Shown here: positions 8,777-17,400 of the stretch, one piece after another
How the letters are laid out: the number at the start of each line of letters is the position of its first letter
Position numbering within the stretch: position 1 is the first letter of the stretch
NCBI RefSeq assembly: GCF_027587375.1
Contig: NZ_JAMXIC010000007.1
Location: 1 to 64,000 of the forward strand
Direction of reading: 5' to 3'
Length of the DNA stretch: 64,000 nucleotides
Source of the DNA: Arthrobacter sp. B2a2-09
Lineage (GTDB): Bacteria > Actinomycetota > Actinomycetes > Actinomycetales > Micrococcaceae
Made by a program: the position numbers and the translations under genes
The notes under the pieces: generated by a model
What the model saw: only the letters and a program-made list of their open reading frames with translations
What the model was told of the DNA's origin: nothing
Database searches by the model: none

Positions 8777-10879
8777 ATGGATTCGAATGCCTCAGAGACC
8801 CCGAGCACACAACCCGAAACTCCTTTCCACGATCTCGACCACTACCTGGCCATCCCCCGGGTCGGCGGCCTGGCTCTCAGCACCGACGGAAGCCGCCTGG
8901 TGACTACGGTCTCCACCCTCAACGCCAAGGGCACTGAGTACGTCACTGCCCTCTGGGAGCTTGATCCTGCGGGAAAGAAGCACGCCCGTCGCATCACGCG
9001 CAGCGCCAAGGGAGAGACCGGTGCGGTGTTTGCCGCCAACGGCGACCTCTACTTCACCTCAGCCCGGCCCGATCCGGACAGCCCCGAAGCCGATCCCGTG
9101 AGCGCGCTGTGGCTCCTGCCTGCCGACGGCGGTGAGGCACGGGTGGTGCACTCCCGCGCGGGCGGTGTCGGGGGCGTCATGGCCGCGTCAGCCGCGGATG
9201 CCACTTTCGTGACGGCCTCGGTCCTTGCCGGTTCCATCGATGAGGAAAATGACGAGGAGCGGCGCAAGAGCCGCAAGGACAACCAAGTAGCGGCCATTCT
9301 GCACACCGGCTATCCGGTTCGCTACTGGGACGCAGATCTGGGTCCGGCCCAGCCCAGGCTGTTTGCCGTGGAAAACGGAGATACGGCTGAGTCCGGCAAG
9401 CCCGCGACCGTGGACGCTACTGCGCCCCTGAAACTGCGCAATCTGACCCCCGACGCCGGCGGCAACCTCCGCAACACCCACGCGGTGGTCAGCCCGGACG
9501 GCAAGACGATCTATACGAGCCTGGCCAAGCCGCTCGCGAAGGCCGACACGCGCTTTGTGCTCGCCGCCGTCGATGTCGCTTCCGGCTCGCTCAAGGTGCT
9601 CCTTGACCACGAGGGAATGAGCTATTTCCCGGGTCCGGTCAGCCCAGACAACAAGATGCTCCCAGTAGTCAGCGAAAGCGACAGTACCCCCGGGCAGGCA
9701 CCCCAGGTCAAACTCCACCTCTTGAATGTCGGAGCGGGAGAAACCTTTGACCTGGAGCCGCTCGCGCCCTCTTGGGACCGCTGGGGCAGCCCGGCCGCCT
9801 GGCTTCCGGATGGGCGCTCCCTCCTCGTCACAGCCGACGACGACGGCGCCACGCCGGTCTTCCGGGTCGCCGTCGCCGACGGTACGGTCACCCGGGTAAC
9901 GCAGGACGCGGCGGCGTACACCGACGTCGTGGTTTCCCCGGACGGGCTGAGCGCGTTCGCGCTGCGCAGCGCGTATGAATTCCCGGCGGAAGCCGTCCGG
10001 ATAGAGCTCGCCTCCGGCGACGTCGAGCGGCTCCCCGCACCAGCCGAGCGCCCCAGGATCAAAGGCTCGTTGGAACGGGTGGAGACGAGCGCGGCTGATG
10101 GTTCGAGGGTTCCGGCTTACCTCGCGCTCCCGGAAGGCGCGTCGGAGGCGAATCCGGCGCCCCTGCTGTTGTGGATCCACGGCGGGCCGTTGGGCTCGTG
10201 GAATGCCTGGACCTGGCGATGGAATCCATGGCTGCTCGTATCGAAGGGGTATGCCGTGCTGCTGCCGGACCCGGCACTATCCACCGGGTACGGCCAGCAA
10301 TTCATCCAGCGCGGCTGGGGCGAATGGGGCAAGGCGCCGTTTACGGACCTCATGTCCATTACCGACGCAGTGGTCCAGCGGTCCGACATTGACCAGACGC
10401 GGACAGCCGCCATGGGTGGGTCATTCGGCGGATACATGGCCAACTGGGTGGCCGGGCAAACGGACCGTTTCAAGGCGATCGTGACGCACGCCAGTTTGTG
10501 GGCCCTGGACCAGTTTGGGCCTACCACGGACGCTTCGCAGTATTGGCTCAAGGAAATGACCGCAGAGATGGCAATGGACAATTCGCCTCATCTCCACGTC
10601 GGGAAAATTAACACCCCCATGCTGGTGATCCACGGTGACAAGGACTACCGGGTGCCGATCGGCGAGGGCCTGAGGCTTTGGTACGAACTTCTTTCCAGCT
10701 CCGGGCTGCCCACCGACGAGAACGGCGAGACCCAGCACCGCTTCCTGTACTTTCCGGACGAGAACCATTGGATCCTGCAGCCGCAGCACGCCAAGGTCTG
10801 GTACGGCGTCGTGGAGCACTTCCTGGCCAGGCAGGTACTTGGACAGGAGGTTCCGGTTCCCGAGGACCTGGGGCTTTAG
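8777..10879 (+). CDS. S9-family prolyl oligopeptidase / acylaminoacyl-peptidase
   Basis: A cytoplasmic serine peptidase of about 700 residues: an N-terminal beta-propeller (to about residue 430) that limits access to small peptides, then an alpha/beta-hydrolase domain. The catalytic triad is visible: Ser549 in GGSFGG, Asp623 in HGDKDYRVP and His664 in ENHW. The frame also has a GTG 15 bases upstream (8762); ATG 8777 is preferred but neither has a good ribosome site. A clear signal peptide is absent. Likely acts on acyl-peptides or short oligopeptides. Confidence 0.9.
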   Translation: MDSNASETPSTQPETPFHDLDHYLAIPRVGGLALSTDGSRLVTTVSTLNAKGTEYVTALWELDPAGKKHARRITRSAKGETGAVFAANGDLYFTSARPDPDSPEADPVSALWLLPADGGEARVVHSRAGGVGGVMAASAADATFVTASVLAGSIDEENDEERRKSRKDNQVAAILHTGYPVRYWDADLGPAQPRLFAVENGDTAESGKPATVDATAPLKLRNLTPDAGGNLRNTHAVVSPDGKTIYTSLAKPLAKADTRFVLAAVDVASGSLKVLLDHEGMSYFPGPVSPDNKMLPVVSESDSTPGQAPQVKLHLLNVGAGETFDLEPLAPSWDRWGSPAAWLPDGRSLLVTADDDGATPVFRVAVADGTVTRVTQDAAAYTDVVVSPDGLSAFALRSAYEFPAEAVRIELASGDVERLPAPAERPRIKGSLERVETSAADGSRVPAYLALPEGASEANPAPLLLWIHGGPLGSWNAWTWRWNPWLLVSKGYAVLLPDPALSTGYGQQFIQRGWGEWGKAPFTDLMSITDAVVQRSDIDQTRTAAMGGSFGGYMANWVAGQTDRFKAIVTHASLWALDQFGPTTDASQYWLKEMTAEMAMDNSPHLHVGKINTPMLVIHGDKDYRVPIGEGLRLWYELLSSSGLPTDENGETQHRFLYFPDENHWILQPQHAKVWYGVVEHFLARQVLGQEVPVPEDLGL

Positions 10880-10890
10880 GCGGTTGCACA

Positions 10891-10896
10891 TAAGAT
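10891..10896 (+). promoter_or_regulatory. -10 box of argA, leaderless start
   Basis: TAAGAT seven bases before the GTG at 10904, with no Shine-Dalgarno sequence. It lies 11 bases after the peptidase stop, so argA probably has its own promoter. Confidence 0.5.
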
Positions 10897-10903
10897 TGGG
10901 GCT

Positions 10904-11413
10904 GTGACTTCGACGTTCAGTATCCGCCCTGCCCGCACCGGCGATGTTGCCGCGATCAAGAGGCTTGTAGCGCCACTGGCAGTGCAGCGAATCCTGATGG
11001 CCAAGGAGACCGTGGCCTACTACGAGAGCCTTCAGGAGTTCCGGATTGCCGAATCGTCCGACGGCGAGGTGATCGGTTGCGGTGCCTTGCACGTGATGTG
11101 GGAGGACCTGGCCGAGGTGCGCACCTTGGCGGCGGACGACAATTGGCGGGGCAAGGGCGTGGGCCACGTCCTTGTTCAGCAGCTCCTGGAAGACGCCCGG
11201 GCCCTGGGCGTCGCGCGGGTCTTCTGCCTGACGTTCGAAGTGGACTTCTTCAAGCGCCACGGCTTCGAAGTCATGGCGGACCAAACCGCCGTCGACCCCC
11301 AGGTCTACTCGGAATTGCTGCGTTCCCATGACGAGGGCGTGGCCGAGTTCCTCGATCTGGCCCGTGTGAAGCCCAATACCCTGGGCAACACCCGCATGAT
11401 CAAGGTCCTTTAG
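10904..11413 (+). CDS. argA: N-acetylglutamate synthase, short actinobacterial type
   Basis: Makes N-acetyl-glutamate from glutamate and acetyl-CoA, the first step of arginine synthesis. The 169 residues form one GNAT domain. Motifs typical of the short mycobacterial enzyme (Rv2747 type) are present: VIGCGALHVMWEDLAEVRT, the CoA-binding loop GKGVGHVLVQ, LTFEVDFFKRHGF, and the C-terminal VKPNTLGNTRM. It lacks the amino-acid-kinase-like domain of the long E. coli ArgA. GTG start, probably leaderless. Confidence 0.88.
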   Translation: MTSTFSIRPARTGDVAAIKRLVAPLAVQRILMAKETVAYYESLQEFRIAESSDGEVIGCGALHVMWEDLAEVRTLAADDNWRGKGVGHVLVQQLLEDARALGVARVFCLTFEVDFFKRHGFEVMADQTAVDPQVYSELLRSHDEGVAEFLDLARVKPNTLGNTRMIKVL

Positions 11414-11459
11414 CTCCGGTTTCTTCTTGCTTGTCCCTGGATGTGCCGGCCCTCAAGTC

Positions 11460-11488
11460 TTTACGTATATCAACTTGATGGATAAACT
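11460..11488 (+). promoter_or_regulatory. Promoter of the small gene at 11536
   Basis: TTTACG (11460-11465) and TAAACT (11483-11488) with 17-base spacing, one of the best promoter matches in the window. Transcription would start near 11495, about 40 bases before the start codon. Confidence 0.65.
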
Positions 11489-11535
11489 AATCGAGGCTCG
11501 GTTGCGGCGGGCCAACCATACTGTGGAGGCGAGAA

Positions 11536-11742
11536 ATGAAGTACCACGTTATGTTTCCAGACTTTTCAGGTTTCCAGATTGACATGCCCCGCCCTGGCTC
11601 CACACCGGAGTCGCGCAAGCAGGGAACCGGGGGTTGCATGCGGTCCGCATGCACGGATCTTTGGCCGGACTCGATGGCCAAAGACGCAGCAGCCAAAGAT
11701 TTCAGCATCGGTCGTTTGACGATGGGCGGGCCGCCGCACTAA
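11536..11742 (+). CDS. 68-residue protein of unknown function
   Basis: I do not recognise it. It begins [13 protein letters not shown] and ends [10 protein letters not shown], has two Cys (GGCMRSAC), no transmembrane helix and no signal peptide. Support for a real gene is contextual: a good promoter at 11460-11488, a GGAGG ribosome site at 11524-11528, and a strong terminator at 11768. The unit is self-contained. It could be a small protein or a transcript whose RNA matters more than the peptide. Confidence 0.55.
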   Translation: MKYHVMFPDFSGFQIDMPRPGSTPESRKQGTGGCMRSACTDLWPDSMAKDAAAKDFSIGRLTMGGPPH

Positions 11743-11767
11743 CCAGGCGCAGGCCGGAAGGTTTTTC

Positions 11768-11801
11768 AAAAGGGACAACCATTGGGGGTTGTCCCTTTTT
11801 T
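11768..11801 (+). terminator. Terminator of the small gene
   Basis: Stem AAAAGGGACAACC / GGTTGTCCCTTTT around ATTGGG, with a run of six T (11796-11801). Classical rho-independent terminator. Confidence 0.92.
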
Positions 11802-11863
11802 GTTTCCGTCGCCGGGTTCTGTATTGCACGTTCCCACATGCGGCCCATTCCCCTACCGTGCCC

Positions 11864-11906
11864 GGGGCGCTGGTAGTAGGGTCAAATCACCTACCAGCAA
11901 CGCCCC
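11864..11906 (+). promoter_or_regulatory. Stem structure in the dhaK leader
   Basis: GGGGCG and CTGGTAG (11864-11876) pair with CTACCAG (11891-11897) and CGCCCC (11901-11906). The structure ends directly before the AGGAG ribosome site (11907-11911) of dhaK. It may be an operator for a dha regulator or a leader hairpin that affects translation. Confidence 0.5.
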
Positions 11907-11917
11907 AGGAGCGCGCC

Positions 11918-12919
11918 ATGAAAAAGCTCATCAACGATCCCCGCTCTGTGGTGGACGAGTCTGTCGAGGGTTTCGGCATGGCCCATGCCGATCTCGTGGA
12001 CGTCCACACGGACCCCATCTTCGTCGTTCGAAAAGGAGCGCCCGTGGCTGGCAAAGTGGCGCTTGTGTCAGGAGGAGGGAGCGGCCATGAGCCGCTTCAT
12101 GCCGGCTTTGTGGGGCACGGAATGCTCGACGCCGCCGTGCCGGGTGCCGTCTTCACCTCGCCCACGCCTGACCAGATCATTCCGGCCACCGCGGCCGTCG
12201 ATTCAGGGGCCGGGGTCATACACATCGTGAAGAACTACACCGGTGACGTGCTGAATTTCGAGACCGCGGCAGAGATGGCCCAGGCTGAAGGAATCAGCGT
12301 CCGCTCGGTTCTCGTCAACGACGACGTCGCCGTGGAAGACTCTCTTTACACGGCAGGCCGTCGCGGCGTGGGAGGCACCGTGCTGGTCGAAAAGATTGCC
12401 GGCGCCGCAGCGGAGCGTGGGGATTCCCTGGAAGCCGTCGCGGGTGTAGCGGAGGGAGTTGTCCGCAATGTGCGCACTATGGGCGTCGCCTTGTCCGGCT
12501 GCACCGTGCCGCATGCCGGGGTACCCAGCTTCGAGCTTGCTGACGACGAAATCGAAATCGGCATAGGCATTCACGGCGAGCCAGGCCGGCACCGGATTGC
12601 CATGGAGGGCGCCGACGCCATCACCAGCCGCTTATTGGACCCTGTCCTGGAGGACCTCGGGATCAAGGCCGGTGAAGAAGTGCTGCTCTTCGTCAACGGC
12701 ATGGGCGGTACGCCCCTCAGTGAGCTGTACATTGTCTACCGTCGGGCAGCCCAGATCCTCGCGGAAAGAGGAGCCAAAGTGGAGCGCTCACTTGTGGGCA
12801 ACTACGTCACATCCCTCGAGATGCAGGGCTGCTCAATCTCGGTACTGCGTCTTGATGACGAACTCACTGCCCTCTGGGATGCACCCGTCCACACTGCAGC
12901 CCTGCGTTGGGGGATGTGA
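11918..12919 (+). CDS. dhaK: PTS-dependent dihydroxyacetone kinase, subunit DhaK
   Basis: Binds dihydroxyacetone and presents it for phosphorylation by DhaL. A 333-residue DhaK domain with [16 protein letters not shown] near the N-terminus and IGIHGEPG around residue 215, where the His that binds substrate covalently is expected. ATG 11918 follows AGGAG with six-base spacing; longer upstream frames lack similarity. First gene of dhaKLM: its stop overlaps the dhaL start. Confidence 0.95.
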   Translation: MKKLINDPRSVVDESVEGFGMAHADLVDVHTDPIFVVRKGAPVAGKVALVSGGGSGHEPLHAGFVGHGMLDAAVPGAVFTSPTPDQIIPATAAVDSGAGVIHIVKNYTGDVLNFETAAEMAQAEGISVRSVLVNDDVAVEDSLYTAGRRGVGGTVLVEKIAGAAAERGDSLEAVAGVAEGVVRNVRTMGVALSGCTVPHAGVPSFELADDEIEIGIGIHGEPGRHRIAMEGADAITSRLLDPVLEDLGIKAGEEVLLFVNGMGGTPLSELYIVYRRAAQILAERGAKVERSLVGNYVTSLEMQGCSISVLRLDDELTALWDAPVHTAALRWGM

Positions 12920-13572
12920 CGGTGGGCCTGGGGGTCGACTGGGCGGTCCAATGGTTGACACTCTCCGCACGGCTCATGTCTGAGCATCGGGAGGAATTGA
13001 TTGCGTTGGACCGTGCTATTGGCGACTCGGACCACGGCGAAAACATGGACCGAGGATTCCGGGCCGTCATGGAGAAGCTTGCACAAACTCCACCCGAAAC
13101 ACCCGGCGCGGCACTGAAGCTCGCTGCAATGGCCCTGATGTCCAAGGTAGGCGGGGCAGCCGGACCGCTGTATGGAACCGCGTATCTTCGGGCCGCCACG
13201 GCGCTGGGAGAAAGCGCGGAGATTGATGCAGCGGCGCTCGCCGGTGCACTGACTGCGGCACGGGACGGAATTGTTGCCCGCGGCAAGGCCGAACTGGGCG
13301 ACAAAACCATGGTGGATGCCTGGTCTCCGGCCGTGGAAGCGGCGGACGAGGTCCTGGTGGCCGGTGGAGATGCCGTGGCGGTGCTGGCTGCGGCGGCCGA
13401 GGCTGCCGAGGTTGGGGCCGTCACGACTGATCCGTTGATAGCCCGCAAGGGCCGGGCCAGCTACCTCGGTGAACGCAGCGCCGGTCACCGCGATCCCGGG
13501 GCCGCGTCTTCTGCCCTGTTGCTGCGCGCAGCCGCTACCGCCGCGGGATTCCCCGACGGGTCTGCTGAATGA
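12916..13572 (+). CDS. dhaL: dihydroxyacetone kinase, ADP-binding subunit DhaL
   Basis: Carries tightly bound ADP that is phosphorylated by DhaM and passes phosphate to dihydroxyacetone. 218 residues if GTG at 12916 is used, which overlaps the dhaK stop (GTGA); TTG 12907 and GTG 12922 are alternatives. The Mg-nucleotide loop reads [14 protein letters not shown], the family motif having usually GDGDHG. It overlaps dhaM by four bases (ATGA). Confidence 0.93.
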   Translation: MTVGLGVDWAVQWLTLSARLMSEHREELIALDRAIGDSDHGENMDRGFRAVMEKLAQTPPETPGAALKLAAMALMSKVGGAAGPLYGTAYLRAATALGESAEIDAAALAGALTAARDGIVARGKAELGDKTMVDAWSPAVEAADEVLVAGGDAVAVLAAAAEAAEVGAVTTDPLIARKGRASYLGERSAGHRDPGAASSALLLRAAATAAGFPDGSAE

Positions 13573-14264
13573 CGGTGGGCTTGGTGGTGGTCTCGCACAG
13601 CCGGAAGATCGCGGAAGGTGTGGTGGAGCTGGCCGCGCAGATGGCCCCCGACGTGAGGTTCTACGCCGTAGGTGGCACTGATGATGGCCGGATCGGCACG
13701 GACCTGGAGAAAACGATCGCCGCATTCGAGACGGGACTTGCAGAAGCCTCCGGGGATGGCGTGGTGGTTTTGACGGACCTTGGTTCCGCAGTCATGACGG
13801 CAGAATCAGCGGCCGAGTTCTGCAGCGAGCCGGACAAGGTCCTCCTTGCCGATGCTCCTTTGGTGGAGGGCCTCGTTGCCGCCGCGGTGGCCACCCAAGG
13901 GGGTGCCTTGGCCGCCACGGTGAAGGCCGCCGCGGAGGCGGTTCGATTCGGTCCGGAGCCCGCTTATGGTGCCGCGGGGCCGGCTCAATCCCCAGGCAGG
14001 GGTGACCCGGCGGAAAGCGGCGAGTTTGAGCTCATCAACCCCATGGGAATGCACGCCAGGCCTGCCGCGAAAATTGCGGGCGGACTGGCCGGCATGGATG
14101 TCGAGGCAACGGTAAACGGCGTCGATGGCACATCCATTATGGAACTGATGAGCCTCGCCGTGGGCAAGGGCGGCAAGCTCAGGGTCGAGGCTTGGGGCAA
14201 AGATTCATCGAAAGCCGTGGATTACGTCCGGAGGTTGGTGGAACAGGGTTTCGGCGAGATTTGA
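13569..14264 (+). CDS. dhaM: PTS phosphoryl donor DhaM (EIIA plus HPr domain)
   Basis: Transfers phosphate from the PTS chain to DhaL-ADP. Of 231 residues, about 1-125 form the EIIA-man-like domain with phospho-His10 (VSHSRKIAEG), and about 150-231 an HPr-like domain with His162 in PMGMHARPAAKIAGG. No enzyme I domain is fused, unlike E. coli DhaM, so a separate EI elsewhere must supply phosphate. Its start overlaps the dhaL stop. Confidence 0.93.
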   Translation: MTVGLVVVSHSRKIAEGVVELAAQMAPDVRFYAVGGTDDGRIGTDLEKTIAAFETGLAEASGDGVVVLTDLGSAVMTAESAAEFCSEPDKVLLADAPLVEGLVAAAVATQGGALAATVKAAAEAVRFGPEPAYGAAGPAQSPGRGDPAESGEFELINPMGMHARPAAKIAGGLAGMDVEATVNGVDGTSIMELMSLAVGKGGKLRVEAWGKDSSKAVDYVRRLVEQGFGEI

Positions 14265-14304
14265 GGGGGCGTCAAGATCGGGCGCCGCACGGGGCTTTTT
14301 GGGT

Positions 14305-14793
14305 TCAGGACTGCCGCAGACCGTGGGCATCGAGCAGGAGGCTCGCCGTGATGGTGGTCTGGCACTGCTCGCCCCAGGGTTTGGCGCTTTTGGGCGTGAA
14401 GTTGAGTGTCCTGACCGGCAAGGTCCCGCCCTTTACGTCCGCGCCAGTCACTTCGGCAGCGATGGGCGAGGCCGTCAGCGTGCCCATGTTGAGGAAGCCG
14501 TAGCGGGTGCCATCCGGTGACGTGACTGCAGAGCATGACCCGTCGGGTTCAGGTCCGCAGGGTTGGGGGACTGACACGCTGCCCGGCCTCAAATCCAAAT
14601 CGGCCTCGCGGCATTTCCCGTCCTGGCATGCCTTCAAATGGACGGTTTTGACCGTTGGCGCGTATTCTGCCGTGATGGTCAGGGACACCACCGGCGCCAT
14701 CGCAATTGCCGGGCAAACGGTGACTTGAGGTTCACATCCCGACCAGAGCGCCGCCGTCGTGGTCAATGCGATGGCGGCCCACAACCTGCGCAT
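14305..14793 (-). CDS. putative lipoprotein of unknown function
   Basis: A 162-residue secreted protein. ATG 14793 gives a proper lipoprotein signal: basic MRR, a hydrophobic stretch, and lipobox LWSGC, with Cys at about residue 20. The mature part has a further pair-rich Cys pattern (CPA, CQDGKC, CGPEPDGSC, EQC) and reads as a small beta-rich domain. I do not recognise the family. It converges on dhaM, 40 bases apart. Confidence 0.65.
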   Translation of the reverse strand: MRRLWAAIALTTTAALWSGCEPQVTVCPAIAMAPVVSLTITAEYAPTVKTVHLKACQDGKCREADLDLRPGSVSVPQPCGPEPDGSCSAVTSPDGTRYGFLNMGTLTASPIAAEVTGADVKGGTLPVRTLNFTPKSAKPWGEQCQTTITASLLLDAHGLRQS

Positions 14794-14961
14794 ACTTGAG
14801 GATAATCCCGCAGCCGGGGCCCGGAACGGAATGCCTGCAACTGGCAGGCACATCGTTACCGACGTCTACGGATCGTTGCGGCTCCGCGACCTCTAGGCGG
14901 GCCAAGGCCGGGCCTTGGCCGGGTTTCGGCCGGGCGTAAAGAAGAATTCGGCCGCAAAGAA

Positions 14962-14967
14962 TAGGGT
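14962..14967 (+). promoter_or_regulatory. -10 box of the methyltransferase gene, leaderless start
   Basis: TAGGGT seven bases before ATG 14975, with no Shine-Dalgarno sequence. Upstream, a GGCCAAGGCC / GGCCTTGGCC palindrome (14900-14920) may be an operator or weak terminator. Confidence 0.45.
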
Positions 14968-14974
14968 TCTTTGC

Positions 14975-15631
14975 ATGACTGAACCCTCGGACGTGCATGC
15001 CACTCGCGCCGCCTACAACACGGTAGCTGCCGACTACGCCGAATTCCTGCGCAACGAGCTCGAAACCAAACCCTTTGACCGGGCCATGCTCGGCACCTTT
15101 GCCGAGCTCGTGGAGTCTTCTGGAGGCGGGGCGGTTGCCGACATCGGTTGCGGGCCGGGACGGATCACGGCGCACCTGCATTCCCTCGGCCTGGCGGCTT
15201 TCGGCGTCGACCTGTCGCCGGAGATGGTGGCAGTAGCCCGCAGGGATCACCCTGGCCTTCAGTTCGATGAAGGATCGATGGAGGCCCTGGAGCTGGCGGA
15301 CGGCACGTTGGGTGGCATCGTCGCTTGGTATTCGATCATCCATACGCCGCCCGCCCGCTTGCCCGGGGTGTTCGCAGAATTCCACCGGACCCTTCAGGAT
15401 CACGGCTTGCTCCTGCTCGCGTTTCAGGCCGGTGACCAACCCAGGCACTTGGACTTCGCATATGGCCACGAGATCGATCTCGATGCGTACCGCTTGCCGC
15501 CTGAGTGCATCACGGAACTCCTCCTTCAGGCCGGGCTTATTGTGGAAGCGCAGCTTCTCCGCGAACCAGACGACAGGCACGAGAAAACCCAGCAGGCGTA
15601 CCTTCTAGCCCGCAAACCAGCCACGGCGTGA
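14975..15631 (+). CDS. SAM-dependent methyltransferase, class I
   Basis: 218 residues. The glycine-rich SAM motif I reads VADIGCGPGRITAHL, an acidic residue ends beta-2 (FGVDLSPEMVAVARR), and the post-I region is standard for the methyltransferase 11/25 group. The acceptor cannot be inferred. ATG 14975 is preferred over upstream in-frame codons because it gives the usual N-terminus and follows a TANNNT box. Confidence 0.85.
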   Translation: MTEPSDVHATRAAYNTVAADYAEFLRNELETKPFDRAMLGTFAELVESSGGGAVADIGCGPGRITAHLHSLGLAAFGVDLSPEMVAVARRDHPGLQFDEGSMEALELADGTLGGIVAWYSIIHTPPARLPGVFAEFHRTLQDHGLLLLAFQAGDQPRHLDFAYGHEIDLDAYRLPPECITELLLQAGLIVEAQLLREPDDRHEKTQQAYLLARKPATA

Positions 15632-15653
15632 AGGAAGCAGCGCAAACGGAAGC

Positions 15654-16640
15654 CTAGGCCGGGAGCCGCAGCCCGCCGTCGTGCATCTCGGCCAAGCCGT
15701 CGCGCAGGAGCCCCTCGAGGGCACGTTCCAGCTGCTCGGGGGCCGAGTTCAACCGGTGCAGGGCAGCCAGCGGTACGGCTGTGCCCTCGGCGGCGAAACC
15801 GAGGTCAGCTGCGGGGCGCTCGAACAGTTCCGGGGCTACCGGCGAATCGGCCACGCGCAATACGGCCATGACGGCACCCCGCAGCTGCCGGTCCGTGCCG
15901 TGCCATGCCTGGCCTTTGGGCGTGTACGTCGGCCGCGGTTCGCCTGCGGCAAGCCAAGCGCAGGAGTCGCGGACTGGGCAGTCCGGGCACTTGGGGGAGC
16001 GGGCAGTGCACACCAGCGCGCCGAGTTCCATGACGGAAGCATTCCAGCGGACGGACAGCCCGACGTCGTCGGGCATGAGCGATTGGGCGAGGCGCATCTC
16101 CGACGCGGTGAGCGACGGCGCAGGCAGTGCAAGCCCCGAAACCAGCCGGGCATGCACTCGCCGGATGTTCGTGTCCACCACGGTTTCGCGGCGCCCGAAC
16201 GCAAAAGCAGCCACGGCCGCGGCCGTATAGTCGCCGACGCCGGGAAGGCTCAACAGCGATGCGTGCGTGTCCGGCACCCTGCCGCCATGCTGTTCCACGA
16301 TCGCGACGGCGGCCGCGTGGAGCCTGAGCGCGCGGCGGGGATAGCCGAGCCTGCCCCAATGTCGTACAGCCTCGCCCGAGGGCTCGTTCGCGAGATCCGC
16401 AGGTTCCGGCCAGCGTTCCATCCAGTCTTCCCACACCGGAAGGACACGAACCACCGGAGTCTGCTGCAGCATCACCTCGCTGACCAGGATTCCCCACGGG
16501 CTGCAGTCCGGTGACCTCCACGGCAGTACCCGGGCTACCTCGGAGAACCAGCGGTCCATGGACTGGTGCAAGTCCGTGAGGTGATGGGTGCCGGCAAGTT
16601 CAGCGGCGCTGGCAATCTCGGCGGAGCCTGGCAGTGACAT
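15654..16640 (-). CDS. mutY: A/G-specific adenine DNA glycosylase
   Basis: Removes adenine mispaired with 8-oxoguanine. The 328-residue protein has the HhH-GPD fold: catalytic Glu in VSEVMLQQT, the HhH segment LPGVGDYTAAA, the following VVDTNIRRVHARL, and the 4Fe-4S ligands in CTARSPKCPDCPVRDSC (C-x6-C-x2-C-x5-C). A C-terminal NUDIX-like 8-oxoG recognition domain is not clear, so it is a short form. ATG 16640 has AAGGA five bases upstream. Confidence 0.93.
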   Translation of the reverse strand: MSLPGSAEIASAAELAGTHHLTDLHQSMDRWFSEVARVLPWRSPDCSPWGILVSEVMLQQTPVVRVLPVWEDWMERWPEPADLANEPSGEAVRHWGRLGYPRRALRLHAAAVAIVEQHGGRVPDTHASLLSLPGVGDYTAAAVAAFAFGRRETVVDTNIRRVHARLVSGLALPAPSLTASEMRLAQSLMPDDVGLSVRWNASVMELGALVCTARSPKCPDCPVRDSCAWLAAGEPRPTYTPKGQAWHGTDRQLRGAVMAVLRVADSPVAPELFERPAADLGFAAEGTAVPLAALHRLNSAPEQLERALEGLLRDGLAEMHDGGLRLPA

Positions 16641-16749
16641 GGAGATCCTTGCTGCGGTTCGTGACAGGCCCTGATGGCGGCCGATTCCTGCCATCCACTG
16701 TAGTGCGTCCGATACGACCACACGTCCTGCGAAGTGGCATCCTAGGACC

Positions 16750-17289
16750 ATGCCGGGATCCGTGATTGCAGTTCATGCCAGCCCATCGCACTCGTTCGGC
16801 AAGCAAGAGGCCGAGGTGATCACGGTGCTTGAAGGGCAGGGTGTTGCGGGCGACGCCCACTGCGGAGCGACTGTCAAACACAGGTCCAGGGTCAAGGCTG
16901 ATCCTTCGCAAGCAAACCTGCGCCAGGTGCACTTGATTCACGCCGAGCTGTTCGAGGATCTCGCGAGCGCAGGCCATACGGTGGGACCGGGCCAGCTTGG
17001 AGAGAACATCACCACACAAGGGATTGACCTGCTGGGACTGCCGGTTGGAGCCCGCCTTTCCATAGGGACGGCTGTCATCGCCGTGACGGGACTCCGCAAT
17101 CCGTGCCAACAGATCAACGATTTCCAACCCGGGCTCCTCAAGGAAGTGGTTCGCACCGATTCAGAGGGCAAACTGGTGCGCCTAGCCGGGATCATGGGCA
17201 CGGTTGCCCGCGGCGGTACCGTTAGCCCCGGCGACATGATCCATGTGGAGCTCCCCACGTTGCCCCATTTTCCGCTGACGCGCGTTTGA
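16750..17289 (+). CDS. MOSC-domain protein
   Basis: 179 residues that are essentially one MOSC domain (molybdenum cofactor sulfurase C-terminal type). Family marks: GVAGDAHCG near residue 32, LGENITTQGIDL, and the conserved Cys in GLRNPCQQI that carries sulfur or cofactor in characterised members. Such stand-alone proteins (YiiM-like) act in detoxifying N-hydroxylated bases or in sulfur transfer; which applies here is open. Divergent from mutY. Confidence 0.85.
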   Translation: MPGSVIAVHASPSHSFGKQEAEVITVLEGQGVAGDAHCGATVKHRSRVKADPSQANLRQVHLIHAELFEDLASAGHTVGPGQLGENITTQGIDLLGLPVGARLSIGTAVIAVTGLRNPCQQINDFQPGLLKEVVRTDSEGKLVRLAGIMGTVARGGTVSPGDMIHVELPTLPHFPLTRV

Positions 17290-17388
17290 CATGGCGGCCG
17301 GCGCCGGTGGCCAAGGATGACGTAGGTCATACTGGCTCCGATCGGGCCCCGGCGGCGTGGTGCGGCGCCATCCAGGCTCGGCGTTGCC

Positions 17389-17394
17389 TAGCCT
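17389..17394 (+). promoter_or_regulatory. -10 box of the 17401 gene, leaderless start
   Basis: TAGCCT six bases before ATG 17401, without a ribosome site. Confidence 0.45.
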
Positions 17395-17400
17395 AGAAGC

